From NCBI GenBank assembly GCA_023678885.1, contig CM042994.1, positions 18,447,073-18,511,072 of the forward strand: DNA of 64,000 nt, written 5' to 3'. Below are positions 47,381 to 59,206 of the stretch, piece after piece; position 1 is the stretch's first letter, and each line of letters starts with the position of its first letter. The position numbers and the translations under genes are program-made. The stretch comes from Pogostemon cablin. Lineage: Eukaryota; Streptophyta; Magnoliopsida; Lamiales; Lamiaceae. The notes under the pieces were generated by a model, which made no database searches, was not told the DNA's origin, and saw only the letters and a list, made by a program, of their open reading frames with translations.

Positions 47381-47508
47381 AGAGCAGAGTATGAAGAAAA
47401 AGAAGAGCAGTAGACTGAGTATTTATGCCAATTTTGCACTGAGGATTTTTACATGGATGGGCTGTAATGTCGTATGATGAAGAGCATGCTGTCGAGGCGA
47501 AGAACATG
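47381..47508 (+). pseudogene. Captured exon of a Di19-like (dehydration-induced 19) zinc-finger gene
   Basis: Reads EYEEKEEQ, stop, TEYLCQFCTEDFYMDGL, then after a frame change YDEEHAVEAKNM, ending at a GT donor. Di19 proteins, nuclear stress-response zinc-finger proteins of plants, have E.REEY.CPFC.EDFD.VGL and CCHIDEEHP.EAKNG at this point. The first C-x2-C pair is kept, but the CCH residues are lost in the frame change, so the finger is broken. The acceptor side is unclear. Confidence 0.65.
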
Positions 47509-48593
47509 GTACCTATTCTACTTCATTGTTCTCTATTTAAATTTAAGTTTTACATGTGTGTTTGTGCGAATGTTTTAATACATTTAATATTTGAGGCATG
47601 TGCTCTTTCTGTAAGTTATGCTTTTTTATGATAATTTGTTTGTTTTACGTGTTTATTTTGATATTTAGTGATGATCAGAATGCTGTCTTTAGAGCTCTTC
47701 CTTTTCTTTAAGCTTTTTTTTTTTTTTTTTTGCGAATGGTGTACTGCATTTAATATTTAAGGCATGTGCTCAATTCTATAAGCTATACTTTTGAATGATA
47801 ATATGTTTCTTTTACATGTTTATTTTGATATTTAGTGATGATCAGAATGTTGTAGTTAGATCTTGGTTAGGGTTGTGACTACAGAAAATATTTTCAAACA
47901 TGTTACGTATGTTGTATTAAGCTTAAAGTTGTAGGCATGTGCTCTTTCAATTAGTTGTTCTTTTGTATGATAATGTATTTAGTATGAAGTTTAGTTTGAT
48001 ATGTAGCAGTGACAATATCTTTAGGACAAAATTAGGGTTGGGACTGCAGAAAGTGTAATTGTTCACTTGGTTTGACATAGTAACCCAAAGTCTTGATTTA
48101 ATAAATGCATGAGTCAATTAATTCACATGCATATGTGATCAGTCTATCCTTTGTAGTTTGTTGTTTGTTCATCAAAGCTTTCCTCTAATTATTTCTTTAT
48201 AGTTAACTTTTTGTTTATCAAATATTTCCTTCATGTACCTTGCATGAAATATTTTATTAATTTTAGGGGTATTTCTAAATACAGAAGTTGTCTAATCCTT
48301 TTCCTTTTGAGAATTGAAGCTGTTTTTTTTTTATTAAATCATGTTGGAACACTGATGGTCTTGATTATATTGTTTCTAAATGTTTATGCATTATATCCTG
48401 GCTTCAAGTTTTTCAGTTTAATAATTTCATTTATACCCTACAGTTAATATATATTTTTAACTTTTAGTCTTCAACTGTATAAGGCCTTGATTGTAATATA
48501 TGAATTCAGTTGTGGTAGAATAATAGATATATGAATTCAGTTGTGGTTGAATAATAGAAGAACCTACCATTCTGTAATGGTCTGTATAAAGGG

Positions 48594-48993
48594 TTAAGAG
48601 GTTTGTGTAACGAAACTAGGCTCTTGGTTACCAAATTTGGGGAAACACATTTTGCATGCACTGTTGTTGACTGGAACTAATTCAGGAGAGGTAGTGCTCA
48701 TACCAAGATTTATATTAACACCGACTGATATTAGTATTCTTTTTAGGTTCCAAAGAAGGCAGTTTCCAGTGATCGTGTCGTATGCAATGACTATAAACAA
48801 GAGTCAAGGCCAATCGCTTTCAAATGTTGGTTTGTACTTGAGGAGACCAGTATTTAGTCATGACCAACTGTATGTTGCTGTGTCAAGATCAACCACGAAA
48901 GCAGGTTTGAAGATTTTGTTGAACAAGGACATCGGCGGTGAAACAGTTATTTACAAGAATTATATTTTTAGAGAAGTTTTTAGAAATGTTTGA
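48594..48993 (+). pseudogene. C-terminal fragment of a Helitron PIF1-like helicase
   Basis: A first frame gives KGLRGLCNETRLLVTKFGE. After a frame change near 48650, a 118-residue open frame gives VLIPRFILTPTDISILFRF, QRRQFPVIVSYAMTINKSQG, QSLSNVGLYLRRPVFSHDQL and YVAVSRSTTKAGLKILL, ending FREVFRNV and a stop. These are the last helicase motifs of Helitron RepHel (TINKSQGQSL; SHDQLYVAVSR), better kept than in Helitron 1. The Rep domain and the first two thirds of the helicase are absent from this element, so it must have moved using another element's enzyme. Confidence 0.85.
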
Positions 48994-49987
48994 TTATTAT
49001 CTTTATAGTTGAGCATCATCATGTTCTTTGATTCAGACATTGGAACGAATTAAGTTTCTTTATTTAATTAACGCATAAATAATGTTTCGGATTTCATTCT
49101 TTATTTCTATTGAGTTTTTGCTAAAATTGGTGATTTTGAATCCGATTTTTTATATAATTATTAGGTATTATTGAGGAATATAAATTTGCAAATAATAAAT
49201 TTCAATGTGATTGAACAATAAATTGAGATTGAATAATAAATTGTGAAGTTAGTAGGTGAGGATTAGATTCAAATACTACAACATTAGATATTTTTATATA
49301 TATATTCCTTCATTTGATAGTTCATACGTAATTTTTCTTAATTAGTTATGTACTGAAATTACATAATGTTTAATATTGCTTTAAATTTATTACTAAGGTG
49401 TTTAATAATGTTGATGCCCTAATAGCATTACAAGCATAAAAAATATCTCAACTCATATATCTTTAAATGAGAGTTGTTATACTTTTTTTAAAATTTATTG
49501 TTTATTTTTATAGAAGTTTAATTAGTTAAGTTTTTAAAGCTTTGTTGATTTAATTTCTTTGTTAAGCACAAAAATATATTATTTTGATTTAATTATATTA
49601 TTTGTAAATATTTATATTTAACCTATTAATTTTTATAAAAATTATGTCAATGCTACATTAAAGCTTCGACTTTAAATTGACTAACCAATCATTTTTTAAA
49701 GTCTTCACTTTCATTTTTCATAATATAACAAAATCTCAGTTTCAAATGTTATTATTGTAGACCTAAACATCTTTCGTATACATGCTATTATATTATATTA
49801 ATAAGGGATTCATCATATTAGTCTTGATATATTAAAAATTAAACCAAAAATAATATATTGGATTGCACTCACAATATCTTACCTTAATGCAATTAAATAA
49901 CTTTAGTATAATTTTCAATAACCAAAGCTAATTCTTTTAAACTTTTTATAAATTACAAACAAATATATTATTTTTGTCATAACGTCT

Positions 49988-50017
49988 CCTCGTGCATCGC
50001 ACGGGTTAAAACGCTAA
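49988..50017 (+). other. Helitron 2 3' terminus (hairpin plus CTAA)
   Basis: CCTCGTGCATCGCACGGG forms a stem with a 3-base loop. CTAA ends 10 to 15 bases further on and is followed by T, as in canonical Helitrons. Confidence 0.75.
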
Positions 50018-50965
50018 TCATTCTATATAAACCTTTTCATTACCTAATCAAATCCTTACTCTTTTTTTTTTCTTCTTTTTTTTTCTCTATTTCACTTTCA
50101 TAATATTTTTAATCTACTTTAATTTGTTTTATCTTGTATATTTTACTTTGATTTGATCTAATTTGCAAGTTCAATCATTTTGAGGTATCATTCTTCTTTT
50201 TTTATTTTTTATTATCTTTATTTTATCTTTTATACTTTTATTTGATCTTATTTTTATGTTCAATTATTTTCATGTTTGATCTTATGTGCACGTTCAATCA
50301 TTCTCATTTGAAATATCATTCTTCTTTTTTAGTTTTTGTTATCTCATTTTCGTTTCTCTACTATTTTTGTATTTTTTTAATTCTATAAACCTTATTTATA
50401 TACTTTAATTTATTTGATCTTTTATACTTTTATTTGATCTTATTTTCAGGTTCAATCATTCCATTTGAGGTATCATTCTTCTTTTATTATGGGCGTGGGT
50501 GGAATGGGGTGGGGGGGTTTGGGGTGGGTAAGGGATAGAGATGGGTGGTAATACTTTTATTATTTATATTAATACCTAAAATATTATTTTTTTAAAAAAA
50601 TTTTGGAGAGTGGGGGGTGGGTAGGGGTAGGTTGGGTGGTAGAGTTTCCTCAACAAAAATTATTTTTAATAAAATTTTAGATTTTAATATTTAATATAAT
50701 AAAATTTTATTACTTTTATTTATCATATATATAATTCTATTTTAAAAATAAATTTTGAATTAAGAATTTGAAATCCTTTCAAAAATTCATAATTTATTCA
50801 AATGGTGGAATTCAAATGAATTGATTTAAAATTCAAGGAATTTAAATTCCACTCATTTTCAAATTCATTGGATTTGAAATGACTCAATTCAAACACAATC
50901 TAAAAGTATATAATTATAATATACTTTAATTCTTTCTGTGCAACGTACGGATGGAAAATATCTAG
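50018..50965 (+). mobile_element. Helitron 3, about 0.95 kb, non-autonomous
   Basis: It abuts Helitron 2 directly: TCATTCTATATAAACC starts at 50018. It ends TCTGTGCAACGTACGGATGG then AAAATATCTAG followed by T. The 3' hairpin has one mutated pair position on each side. The interior has TTTGATCTTATTTTCAGGTT repeats, a G-rich patch (GGGTGGG, 50490-50640) and a block shared with 34030-34430. No coding capacity. Confidence 0.6.
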
Positions 50966-52795
50966 TTTATATAAAAATGAATTTTAAAATTTAAAATGAT
51001 GATTTTGAAAGTATTCTTTTTTAAACTAGAAACAAACCTAACATAAAATTTTATTACCTATTATTATTCTATGTAATCATAAACCAGAAGAATTTATTCC
51101 TTTTTTTTTTTCAATCATATAAATAGTCACTAAAATACTTATTTTTTTATCGGTGGAGGCAACAGTTTGAGGTTCAACTGATCGGATCGTTTCAACTAGC
51201 TATTCAAACAGAAAATTAAATTTCACATGTTTTTTATTATATTTTATAGAACCACTATTTTTTAAAAAATATATAACCATCAAAATTATTTAACAAAGTT
51301 TAAAAATCATTTTAATTAAAAATATTTATAATTCATAATTCGTACTTCATACATAATCTATAGTACGTCCATTCAATATCATAATTTATAATTTAATCCA
51401 AATTTTAAATATTATACTCTAAAATATAAAAAAATAAAAGGAAAATATAAAAAAAGGTCACTAATTAACGGGTACAAAATTAATTACATAATTACTACGT
51501 AATACATAGATTTTAGAGAATTACTGTCAAATACAAAATTATATTCTCTATTTCCCAAACTACCCATGTTAACACTAATGTTCATAATGTATAGAAATGG
51601 TAGGTTATAAATTAGGCCCCAAATCTCTCACATTTTACCTAAAAAATAACACACATATTCTCACCAATATGTAAAATTCTGACATTGTTTCTTCACGCAA
51701 TTGAGATAATCTTTTCCGACGTATCGACGACGATGGTGTTCACATTTAGAAATTAATGAACGGTGGTATACATCGTGTGAGTGCTTATGTACAATAGCCA
51801 AATAGGTTTTTTGCATGTGTACAATTAATGGAAATCTATTTTCTGAACATTTATACATAAAACTGAAATGCACATTGATGTACATTTTAAATTTACTGAT
51901 TAAACAAATATTTACGTTACAAGAATCTGATTTTATTTATAAATCTTAAATGCACATTGGTGTACATTTCATTCATGTTTATTGATTGTCGTTTCTAAAC
52001 CTATTTTTATACATAAAGCAGCACAGCACATCGGTGTACATCCTATAAAATTTATATAAAAGGCACATTATAATCATCCATAAAATCTCTCCTTAAATTT
52101 CTCACCAATGTTGACCCGATCAAAACCAAAGAAACACACTCACCTATTTGGAAAATTCTCATCCGATCAAAACACATGATCCTAATATAATTAATTGTGA
52201 TCCATGATTAAAACCTAATGGTATTAAATGCACATTTATGTACATTTCATGTTTTGTGGCCGAACAAATGATAACTTTTTTTGGTACATGATCTTATGCA
52301 TCAAATATGAAATACACACGGATGTATATTTTAATATGTACTAATTCTACAATTTACAATCATCTCTGATTCTATTTTATTGCCCAAACAGCTCTGCACA
52401 TCAGTGAACATATGAAATTGTACACTAGCGTTTATTTCGTTTCAATGAACACTACTGTGAAGAATCTTAAATTCTACACACTTATCATATAATTAGAGAT
52501 GATGCTTCTGCTACCCTTCCAAATTTTCAATTAGGTTTTTTCATCCCAAAAAATTCATGAATCGCTATGTAGGCATTATGCTTAACGACTGTGGCATGGG
52601 TCTCCAACAGAGATAATCTACTCACTGATGGATCGGGTATTCTCTAGATCATTTAATCGGGTTGTCTGGTTCTTGTAAATGGAATCGGTAGCATCATATG
52701 ATCCACCTTATCAACTCTGTAGAACCCAGTTTCATAATTACTCAATTCAAGAAATCTCATTATGAAAGATGCAGACGACTATATTTGATTTAATG
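50966..52795. other. Gene-free stretch with a recurring TGCACAT..TGTACATTT motif
   Basis: At least six spaced copies of a motif like ATGCACATTGATGTACATTT occur near 51868, 51949, 52025, 52229, 52310 and 52395, at intervals of about 75-205 bases. They lie in the plus direction and are not arranged as a simple tandem array. The 74-codon minus-strand frame (51661-51885) has no family match. Confidence 0.5.
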
Positions 52796-54532
52796 TGTAA
52801 TGCCCTAAATTCTTTTAAATAGGATATTCTCATGTATTTTTAAATAAATAGACGAATAAAAAAAAGATAAAATAGATATAGTCATCCTAGAACATGGGCG
52901 TCACTGAATATAGCACATAAGCGGAAGTCGTAATATGATGTTCTAGGACAAAAGCTATAACATCAAGTAGATTATTTTACAAAACATGTGAATATTGTCA
53001 AGATGTAAATTTTCACTTAAGTCATGCTTCATCACCTTCAGTAGAATCTGAAATTCAAAATAATAGGGTGAGCGTCTAAGATACACTCAGTAGGGGAACA
53101 TCAATGATTGCATTTGCTAATATAAATAAGTAAGAAAAATGTATAAAATAAAATAACGTGGCAGTCGATAAATATGTGTCAACGACGACAATATGTCAAT
53201 TAGTATCGAGCTGCAAATGTGGAAATAATTTCCAATTGTATATACATGTCTACTACATACACACATTAACAATAGCAATCATAAACATGGAATGTAATAA
53301 TACTCGGTGAAGAGTAGAAGTTACCCCTACCTTAAAGTGAGTAGAAAATTACGAATGATAACTGGTATCTTGTATTCCTGAAAGAATTAACTAAACTAAC
53401 TTAATAAAATTAAATTTATGGTAAAAATAATTTAGTAAATAAAATTTATATTCTTACTTTAGCCTTTTAAATAACTGAACTTTTAATAATTCTAGTTAAA
53501 GTTAATTAGGATGAGAAACGAAAGTTTTAAAAAAATAAATTTATGAAGTTGAGAACATGAATTACAAATAAAATTTTGGGTTGATAATCTCCTTGCAAAT
53601 CTTTACGTATCATATGAAATAATTTAATATTTTATTTTAAAATTAAATTCTTATTTATATTCTTTAAATAATAAATTATTTAAACTAAGTTTATACAACT
53701 TCAATTAAAAATTTAAAAATATTTTTGTGATCCTCTTGAAACGAGGGTTAAAACCATGTATTAAAACATTATAAGAAAGTGTGACCAAAATTCAACCCTA
53801 CGTGTACATGCATGCTTCATTTTTACGTCCAAAATTAAAACAAATTATATGGTTGTATTCCTTGTGAAAGATACTTCAAAATGGTATATAATGTAAAGCA
53901 TCATGCATGAAAACTTTAACACAAAATATCTAATAATTAAGACACCAAAACAATAAATGACTTTAATATTTGAAATCTATGTTTAGAGACAAACATTTTA
54001 AGATATAACACTATAAGGTTTTATTCCCGTTGACGGAAGTTTGAAACATAAGAATTTAATATTTAAAGTCTACGTGATAAGGGTGATAAAATTGAAAACT
54101 TTCGACAAACTTACCTCTTCACTTCAACGCGCAAGTCAATGTATATACTTATAAGGTGTCTATGAATATTTATTTGTGTTCTATCTAATTGCAGTTGAGG
54201 TCTATTTATAGTGAATTTTTTACGTAGGCTAATCATTAATCCTACAAGGTAGGATTACTACGTGTCTGCGTATGCTGGTTTTTTTGTGACGTGATGAATC
54301 CCCTTCCAGCCAAATACATTTGATGTGGTAGCCTTAAACGTATCCTCTTTTTTTGCCATACAACATTCATTCCTTATCCATTATACTCCCACATGTGTGT
54401 GATTAGTATATAATAATAATAATATATATATATATAAATATCAATAATACTATAATAATGATTACATAAATATCATTACTATTATTCTATATTATTAGTA
54501 CTATTATTATCATGTAAATTTTAGGAGTGTTA
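52796..54532 (-). mobile_element. Probable solo LTR (Gypsy-like), minus strand
   Basis: The left tip TGTAATGCCCTAAA and right tip TTTTAGGAGTGTTATA are imperfectly inverted, as in LTRs with TGTAACGCCC-type ends. The right tip ends TA instead of CA. Flanks TAATG (52791-52795) and TCATG (54533-54537) match at 4 of 5 bases. On the minus strand CACTATAAATAGACCTC (about 54203-54219) looks like a TATA box, giving the orientation. There is no internal domain. Confidence 0.5.
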
Positions 54533-54537
54533 TATCA

Positions 54538-54884
54538 TGTGGGAGAGATTCAATCATCCAACAAACACTCTTCTGCCAGAGATAAAGAATGTAAAATGTA
54601 TAAAATATATTTATTGCCTATTTTGGGGGTAAGATTTGGAATGTTTAAATTTAGATTTGTAGTTATAAGTAATTTATTTTTTCATAGTATCTAATTATAA
54701 TTAGACTATAGATTTGTGTATCTTATAGTAATAAACCCTATAAAAAAATAAAAAAGTAAATAAATATAATAAAAATTTGAATTTTTTTTAAATAAAGAAA
54801 TCGGTTGGAATGGTTTAATCGATTTTTTCGGCTTTAATGGTCCAACTCGGTTCAACCTTAAAAATTAATTTTTTAGGTCTTTTT
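54538..54884. other. Gene-free stretch
   Basis: AT-rich with no gene. A partly CG-containing segment near 54800-54870 (GGTTGGAATGGTTTAATCG, CAACTCGGTTCAACC) resembles the sequence right of the TRIM element (56870-56930), so the TRIM-like element inserted into an older hAT-like sequence rich in GGTT motifs. Confidence 0.35.
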
Positions 54885-55308
54885 TGTTGGGATAAGCAGA
54901 TCTTCATTCACTCCTAATGGACAAATAAAGAAGAGAATAAAAAGCACAACACAGGAATTTACGTGGAAAACTTCAAAAATCGAAGAAAAATCACGGATCG
55001 AGAAAATACCACTATGTGAAAAAAAAATTAATAACACAGAATTTCTCTCTCCCGACCCAATCCCTACATTCTTACAAATCTTTGACTAATTCACACATTT
55101 TTTCCCATTCTCACAATCGAGAATACAAGAAATGAATTTAAATAGAATCAAACACAAATATTAAAGTGTACTTGATTAATGAACTTGATATCAAGTCCAA
55201 TGGCCTCCTTATAGCGTACCAAGGATCCCTCCCCTTTTGCGCTTCATCCGAGTGGGATAAAATAAATAAAAGAAAAAACCTCTTCTTTTATTTTTGACAA
55301 AACCAACA
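54885..55308 (-). repeat. LTR of the TRIM-like element (3' LTR in element orientation)
   Basis: Begins TGTTGGGATAAGCAGATC and ends AAAACCAACA on the plus strand. It aligns along its length with 56447-56859, with scattered substitutions and small indels. Confidence 0.8.
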
Positions 55309-56446
55309 ATCTCCACCTTGTCAAAATAAAAGAAGACACATTGTCTTCACTGACAATCCATTCTCAACCCCAAGAATACCTTAGAATCAACCATTCTAAT
55401 AATAATTGTCTTTACCGATAATCCATTCTCAACCCTGAGAATCCTACTCCACCATATGAGTAGACCACTTAGAATCAAACATTCTAAGAATTTCCTGCGG
55501 CAGATATCGAAAAATACCTGCTGACATTTATGGTGCTACTTCCAACTCTTGGCTCCCCTAGAAGTCCATCAGCCATCGATATACATCCACCACACACCCT
55601 ACATCACCTGCCAAGTCAATGTCCATGTGCAAACTTTCCATGACAACTGAACATGTTATAAGGATCCTCAATAATATTAATTCAACATTCGAAACTGTTG
55701 CCGCACCAGCTCCTCCTTGACCAGCAACGTCACCATTGCTCCACTGTAAGCAATTACCGTGTCATTACTCCACCGCAATTACCACACCATTGCTACACCT
55801 TGAGCAAAAATCGTTATTGTACCGACATGACATCGCTGCCTTTTACAGCCAAGCTACACCAGTTTTGTCCGAACCCTTTTTCTACTGAAAGTGTCGTCAC
55901 TTGAAGCCAATTCCAACCCTCCGGAATTCACGATGCTTTTCTACTTGTCGTCCTGCTACTCTTTACTAGTCTAGCGCCCCCGATACCAAGTACCACATCA
56001 CCATCTTCCCTGGTCAATCGCCGCTTCCCCACACCACCAGTCATTACCGAAAAATTTGTTCATTTCAAACCTCCTTGAGCTGACATCCATGAAAAATCCC
56101 ATGCCGTTGTTAAGCCAACTCCACCATCGGGAATTCCAATAATTCACATTGCTGCAGGTCCAAGAACTCTGCCAAAAACTGTTGTCCCGCAAATCCTACC
56201 TCTTTCCACGCCACTGTCACCACAACCCAGTGCATTTCACCACAAGAAAGGAGATGCCACCGCATCCGTCTGATCTTCTGACCCCTTTGTGACTAGCTTT
56301 TCCCACTTCTTTAATGTCAGCCTTAGCCTAATGAATAAGCCTCTTCCTCTCATAAAGTCTTTTCTGATGTGGAAAGTCAGACTATGCTGCAACCACAGAG
56401 CATACTAAGAACTTTATAAGCGCCCGAACCGGGCTCTAATACCACT

Positions 56447-56859
56447 TGTTGGGATAAGCAGATCCACATTCATTCCTAAGGGACAAATAAAGAAGAGCAT
56501 AAAAAATACAACACAAGAATTTATGTAGAAAACTCCAAAACCGAAGAAAAACCACGGACAGAGAAAATACCACTATGTGAAAATTTTTTACAATCACACA
56601 GAATTTCTCTCTCCCGACTCCAATCCCTACACTCTTACAAATCTTTGACTAATTCACACCTTTCTCCCCATTCTCACAACCGAGAATACAAGAAAGGAAT
56701 TTAAATAGTCACAAACACAAATATTAAAGGGTACTTGATATCAAGTCCAAGGGTCTCCTTATATAGCACCAAGGATCCCTCCCTTTTTACTCTTTATCCG
56801 ATATGAAATAAAAAAAATTAAAAGAAAAATCTCTTCTTTTATTCTTAATAAAACCAACA
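56447..56859 (-). repeat. LTR of the TRIM-like element (5' LTR in element orientation)
   Basis: Begins TGTTGGGATAAGCAGATC and ends AAAACCAACA. The primer binding site lies directly beside it at 56421-56444. Confidence 0.8.
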
Positions 56860-57308
56860 TTTCTAACGAATTTTAGCTCCAATTTTCGGTTCAATTGGTT
56901 GAACCATCGCACTGGTACGATTTTAACAATATTGGCACATTGCTGCAGATAATAATAATTTTAAAAAAGCTACTAATTTTGGTTCAAACGTTCTTGCAAA
57001 TGACACGAGTTAGTATTTATTTGTAGTTGCAAAAGCCTTAAAAAAATATTAATGATCACCATTTATGGACACAAATAAATTATTTGAAAGAAAGATATTT
57101 GTGACTATAAATATTGGAAAGTGTATCTTTGTGACTATATATATTAGAATTAGAAAGTGTTAAATTATATATTTCATGTGATACCTTCCCAATTTAAAAA
57201 TTAAAAATAATTATACCCTTAAAAATTCTAAATTTTATAAATAAATATTAATTTCGTGTATAATAATTAGAAATACACCACTATGATTCACATAATTAAT
57301 AATGTGAG

Positions 57309-57450
57309 AGTTAGTCTCTTGTGTCTCAGGTGCACAAGGTGTATAAGAGTACAACATTTTATTTTAAAGGGTATATATTTTAATTAATTAGAGTACAACA
57401 TTTTTTTCTGAAGGGTATACACTTTCATTAATTTTTTTTCCAAAAAATAA
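57309..57450. mobile_element. Foldback MITE family, copy F (truncated)
   Basis: Starts GTTAGTCTCTTGTGTCTCAG, the complement of the ACAAGAGACCAAC end, then TACAACATTTTATTTTAAAG and GGGTATACACTTTCATTAAT as in other copies. The other end is missing. Confidence 0.55.
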
Positions 57451-57817
57451 AGTGTCGCTCCCTTCATTCTTCATTACATTCATTTGCATTTATAAGTAAA
57501 TTAAGAAATATAATAATTTAATGTGAAGTAAATTAAAAAATATAATATTTTAATTATTTTGTAAGTTGTACATGTACAAGGTGTATAAGAGTACAACATT
57601 TTATTTTAAAGAGTATATATTTTAATTAATTAGAGTACAATATTTTTTTCTAAAATATACACTTTCATTAATTTTTTTTCCAAAAAATAAAGTGTCGCTC
57701 CCTTCATTCTTCATTACATTCATTTGCATTTATACTTAAATTAAGAAATATAAAAATTTATTGTCAAGTAAATTAAAAAATATAATATTTTAATTATTTT
57801 ATAAGTTGTACATGTGT
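57334..57817. repeat. Direct tandem duplication, 242-bp unit
   Basis: ACAAGGTGTATAAGAGTACA starts at 57334 and again at 57576. The two units stay aligned through AAGTGTCGCTCCCTTCATTC and TTTTAATTATTTTRTAAGTT with few differences. The unit includes part of MITE copy F plus flanking DNA. Confidence 0.9.
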
Positions 57818-58491
57818 GAATGTAGTAAGTTGAGTATAATAATTTTTTTCCCACATTTATAAGAATAGAAATTTCTGGAGAAGTGTGGAAGTATTGATTC
57901 TTTATATGAAAGATTTTCATATGAAGACCTAATTTTTAGTTTAGGTCTCAAAATAAGAACCGATTTTATAAGTGTTTTAAATTAAGATTTAAATTTAGTT
58001 TCTTTTCAAATTAAGACATGGTTTTTTATATTTGTTATTTTTTTCTCATTTTAAAACTTATCATTAAATTTATATTTTTATTTCAATTCATACAAAATAA
58101 TTTAAAAATATTATTATACACGTTCAAATCAAATCATAAAATTAAATATATGTTATTTTTGTTAATTTTATAATATATATTGAATTAGTAAAAAAAATAA
58201 AATTATGAAGGGCCTTAATTTGAGAAAAAAAGATAAAATTGAGTCTTGAAATGATTTCTAAAATAAAGCCTAAAATTAAGACTTAACTTAAAAATTGCAT
58301 CCTTTCATGAAAAATTTCCTTCGTGTATCCGCTGTACCAATAGTTTGTAGAATTTAACTTTCTTTATCCGTATTTATTAAAATGTATTAAAATTGACCAT
58401 TATTATCAATTATCAATGTTTGCTAAAATTAATCAAAATATTCATTCCCTTTGTATATACAAATATCAGTCCTACATAAAATAATATCAAG

Positions 58492-58571
<80 letters not shown>

Positions 58572-59150
58572 AGTGAATAATGAGAGTGGAAAAAGGCTTT
58601 CACATGTCACATGAGAAGGTGAAGAAAAGTAAATAGTGATGTCAGACACTCATGTCAGAAACCCACAAGCTAATATATCCACTTCTTTTGCCTCTGATTC
58701 ACGAACATAATTAAAATAGATGCATGTTTGATGTGATAATTTTGCTATGAAAGAAACACAATTTAAGACAGCACAACTCTCCATTTCTAAGTGAATGAGA
58801 TGAGATTTAAGTGATGTGACTTACTAATCTAATCTTTCTTTCCATATCTAATCTTTCTTTCCATGCTGTGCTGTCATCTTATGTTGATAATTTATTGATA
58901 AATGTGTGTGATATTTTATGTTGATAATATATTAATAAATGTGTGTGATATTTTTAAGGAGAAAACATAATTTTAAGTTTAAATATTAAAGATTTATTCT
59001 CTGATACATTAAGTTTAATAATTTTAAGTTTAAATATTAAAAATTTATTCTCTGATACTATTTTAAAAAAAAAAGAACTATAAGGGAAAGTTGTGTGACA
59101 TTTCTTACCAATCTTATTTCATAATACACAAGTTCTTAAAAGAACTTGAT
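57818..59150. other. AT-rich gene-free stretch
   Basis: Contains an (AT)n tract at 58494-58565. Small duplications occur near 58850 (CTAATCTTTCTTTCCAT twice), 58880-58950 (TTTATGTTGATAAT twice) and 58970-59060 (TTTTAAGTTTAAATATTAAA twice). No gene. Confidence 0.5.
58494..58565. repeat. (AT)n microsatellite
   Basis: About 72 bases of AT dinucleotides; the 78-codon minus-strand frame across it is an artefact. Confidence 0.95.
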
Positions 59151-59206
59151 ACCAACTACGTAGAGGTATTAAAAACCTTCCTTGCATGTGCCACAAGGCC
59201 TTGTTT

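Larger units (their letters stand above)
41083..50017 (+). mobile_element. Helitron 2, about 8.9 kb, with captured host gene fragments
   Basis: The right end is well defined: hairpin CGTGCATCGCACG at 49991-50003, then GGGTTAAAACGCTAA at 50017 followed by T, the CTRR-T rule. The left end is placed at TCGTAATATATATATATA because the following 250 bases (AAACAAATTTAATTTC, TTCAATTTTAATC, TTTGATAAATATGA) parallel the Helitron 1 5' region; this side is less certain. The interior carries exon-like pieces of RING1-, UPF1- and Di19-like genes and unidentified exons, then the C-terminal piece of a PIF1-like helicase, all on the plus strand. Confidence 0.65.
54885..56859 (-). mobile_element. TRIM/LARD-type non-autonomous LTR retrotransposon
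   Basis: Two direct LTRs (54885-55308 and 56447-56859) bound a 1.1-kb interior. Reading the minus strand, the primer site TGGTATTAGAGCCCGG lies two bases after the first LTR, matching the usual initiator-Met tRNA complement TGGTATCAGAGC. The polypurine tract ACAAGGTGGAGAT precedes the second LTR. LTR tips are TGTTGG/CCAACA. Flanks TTTTT and TTTCT are a 5-bp duplication with one mismatch. The interior is unusually CC-rich but encodes no gag or pol; the small frames 55698-55904 and 55998-56192 are not supported as genes. Confidence 0.8.
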
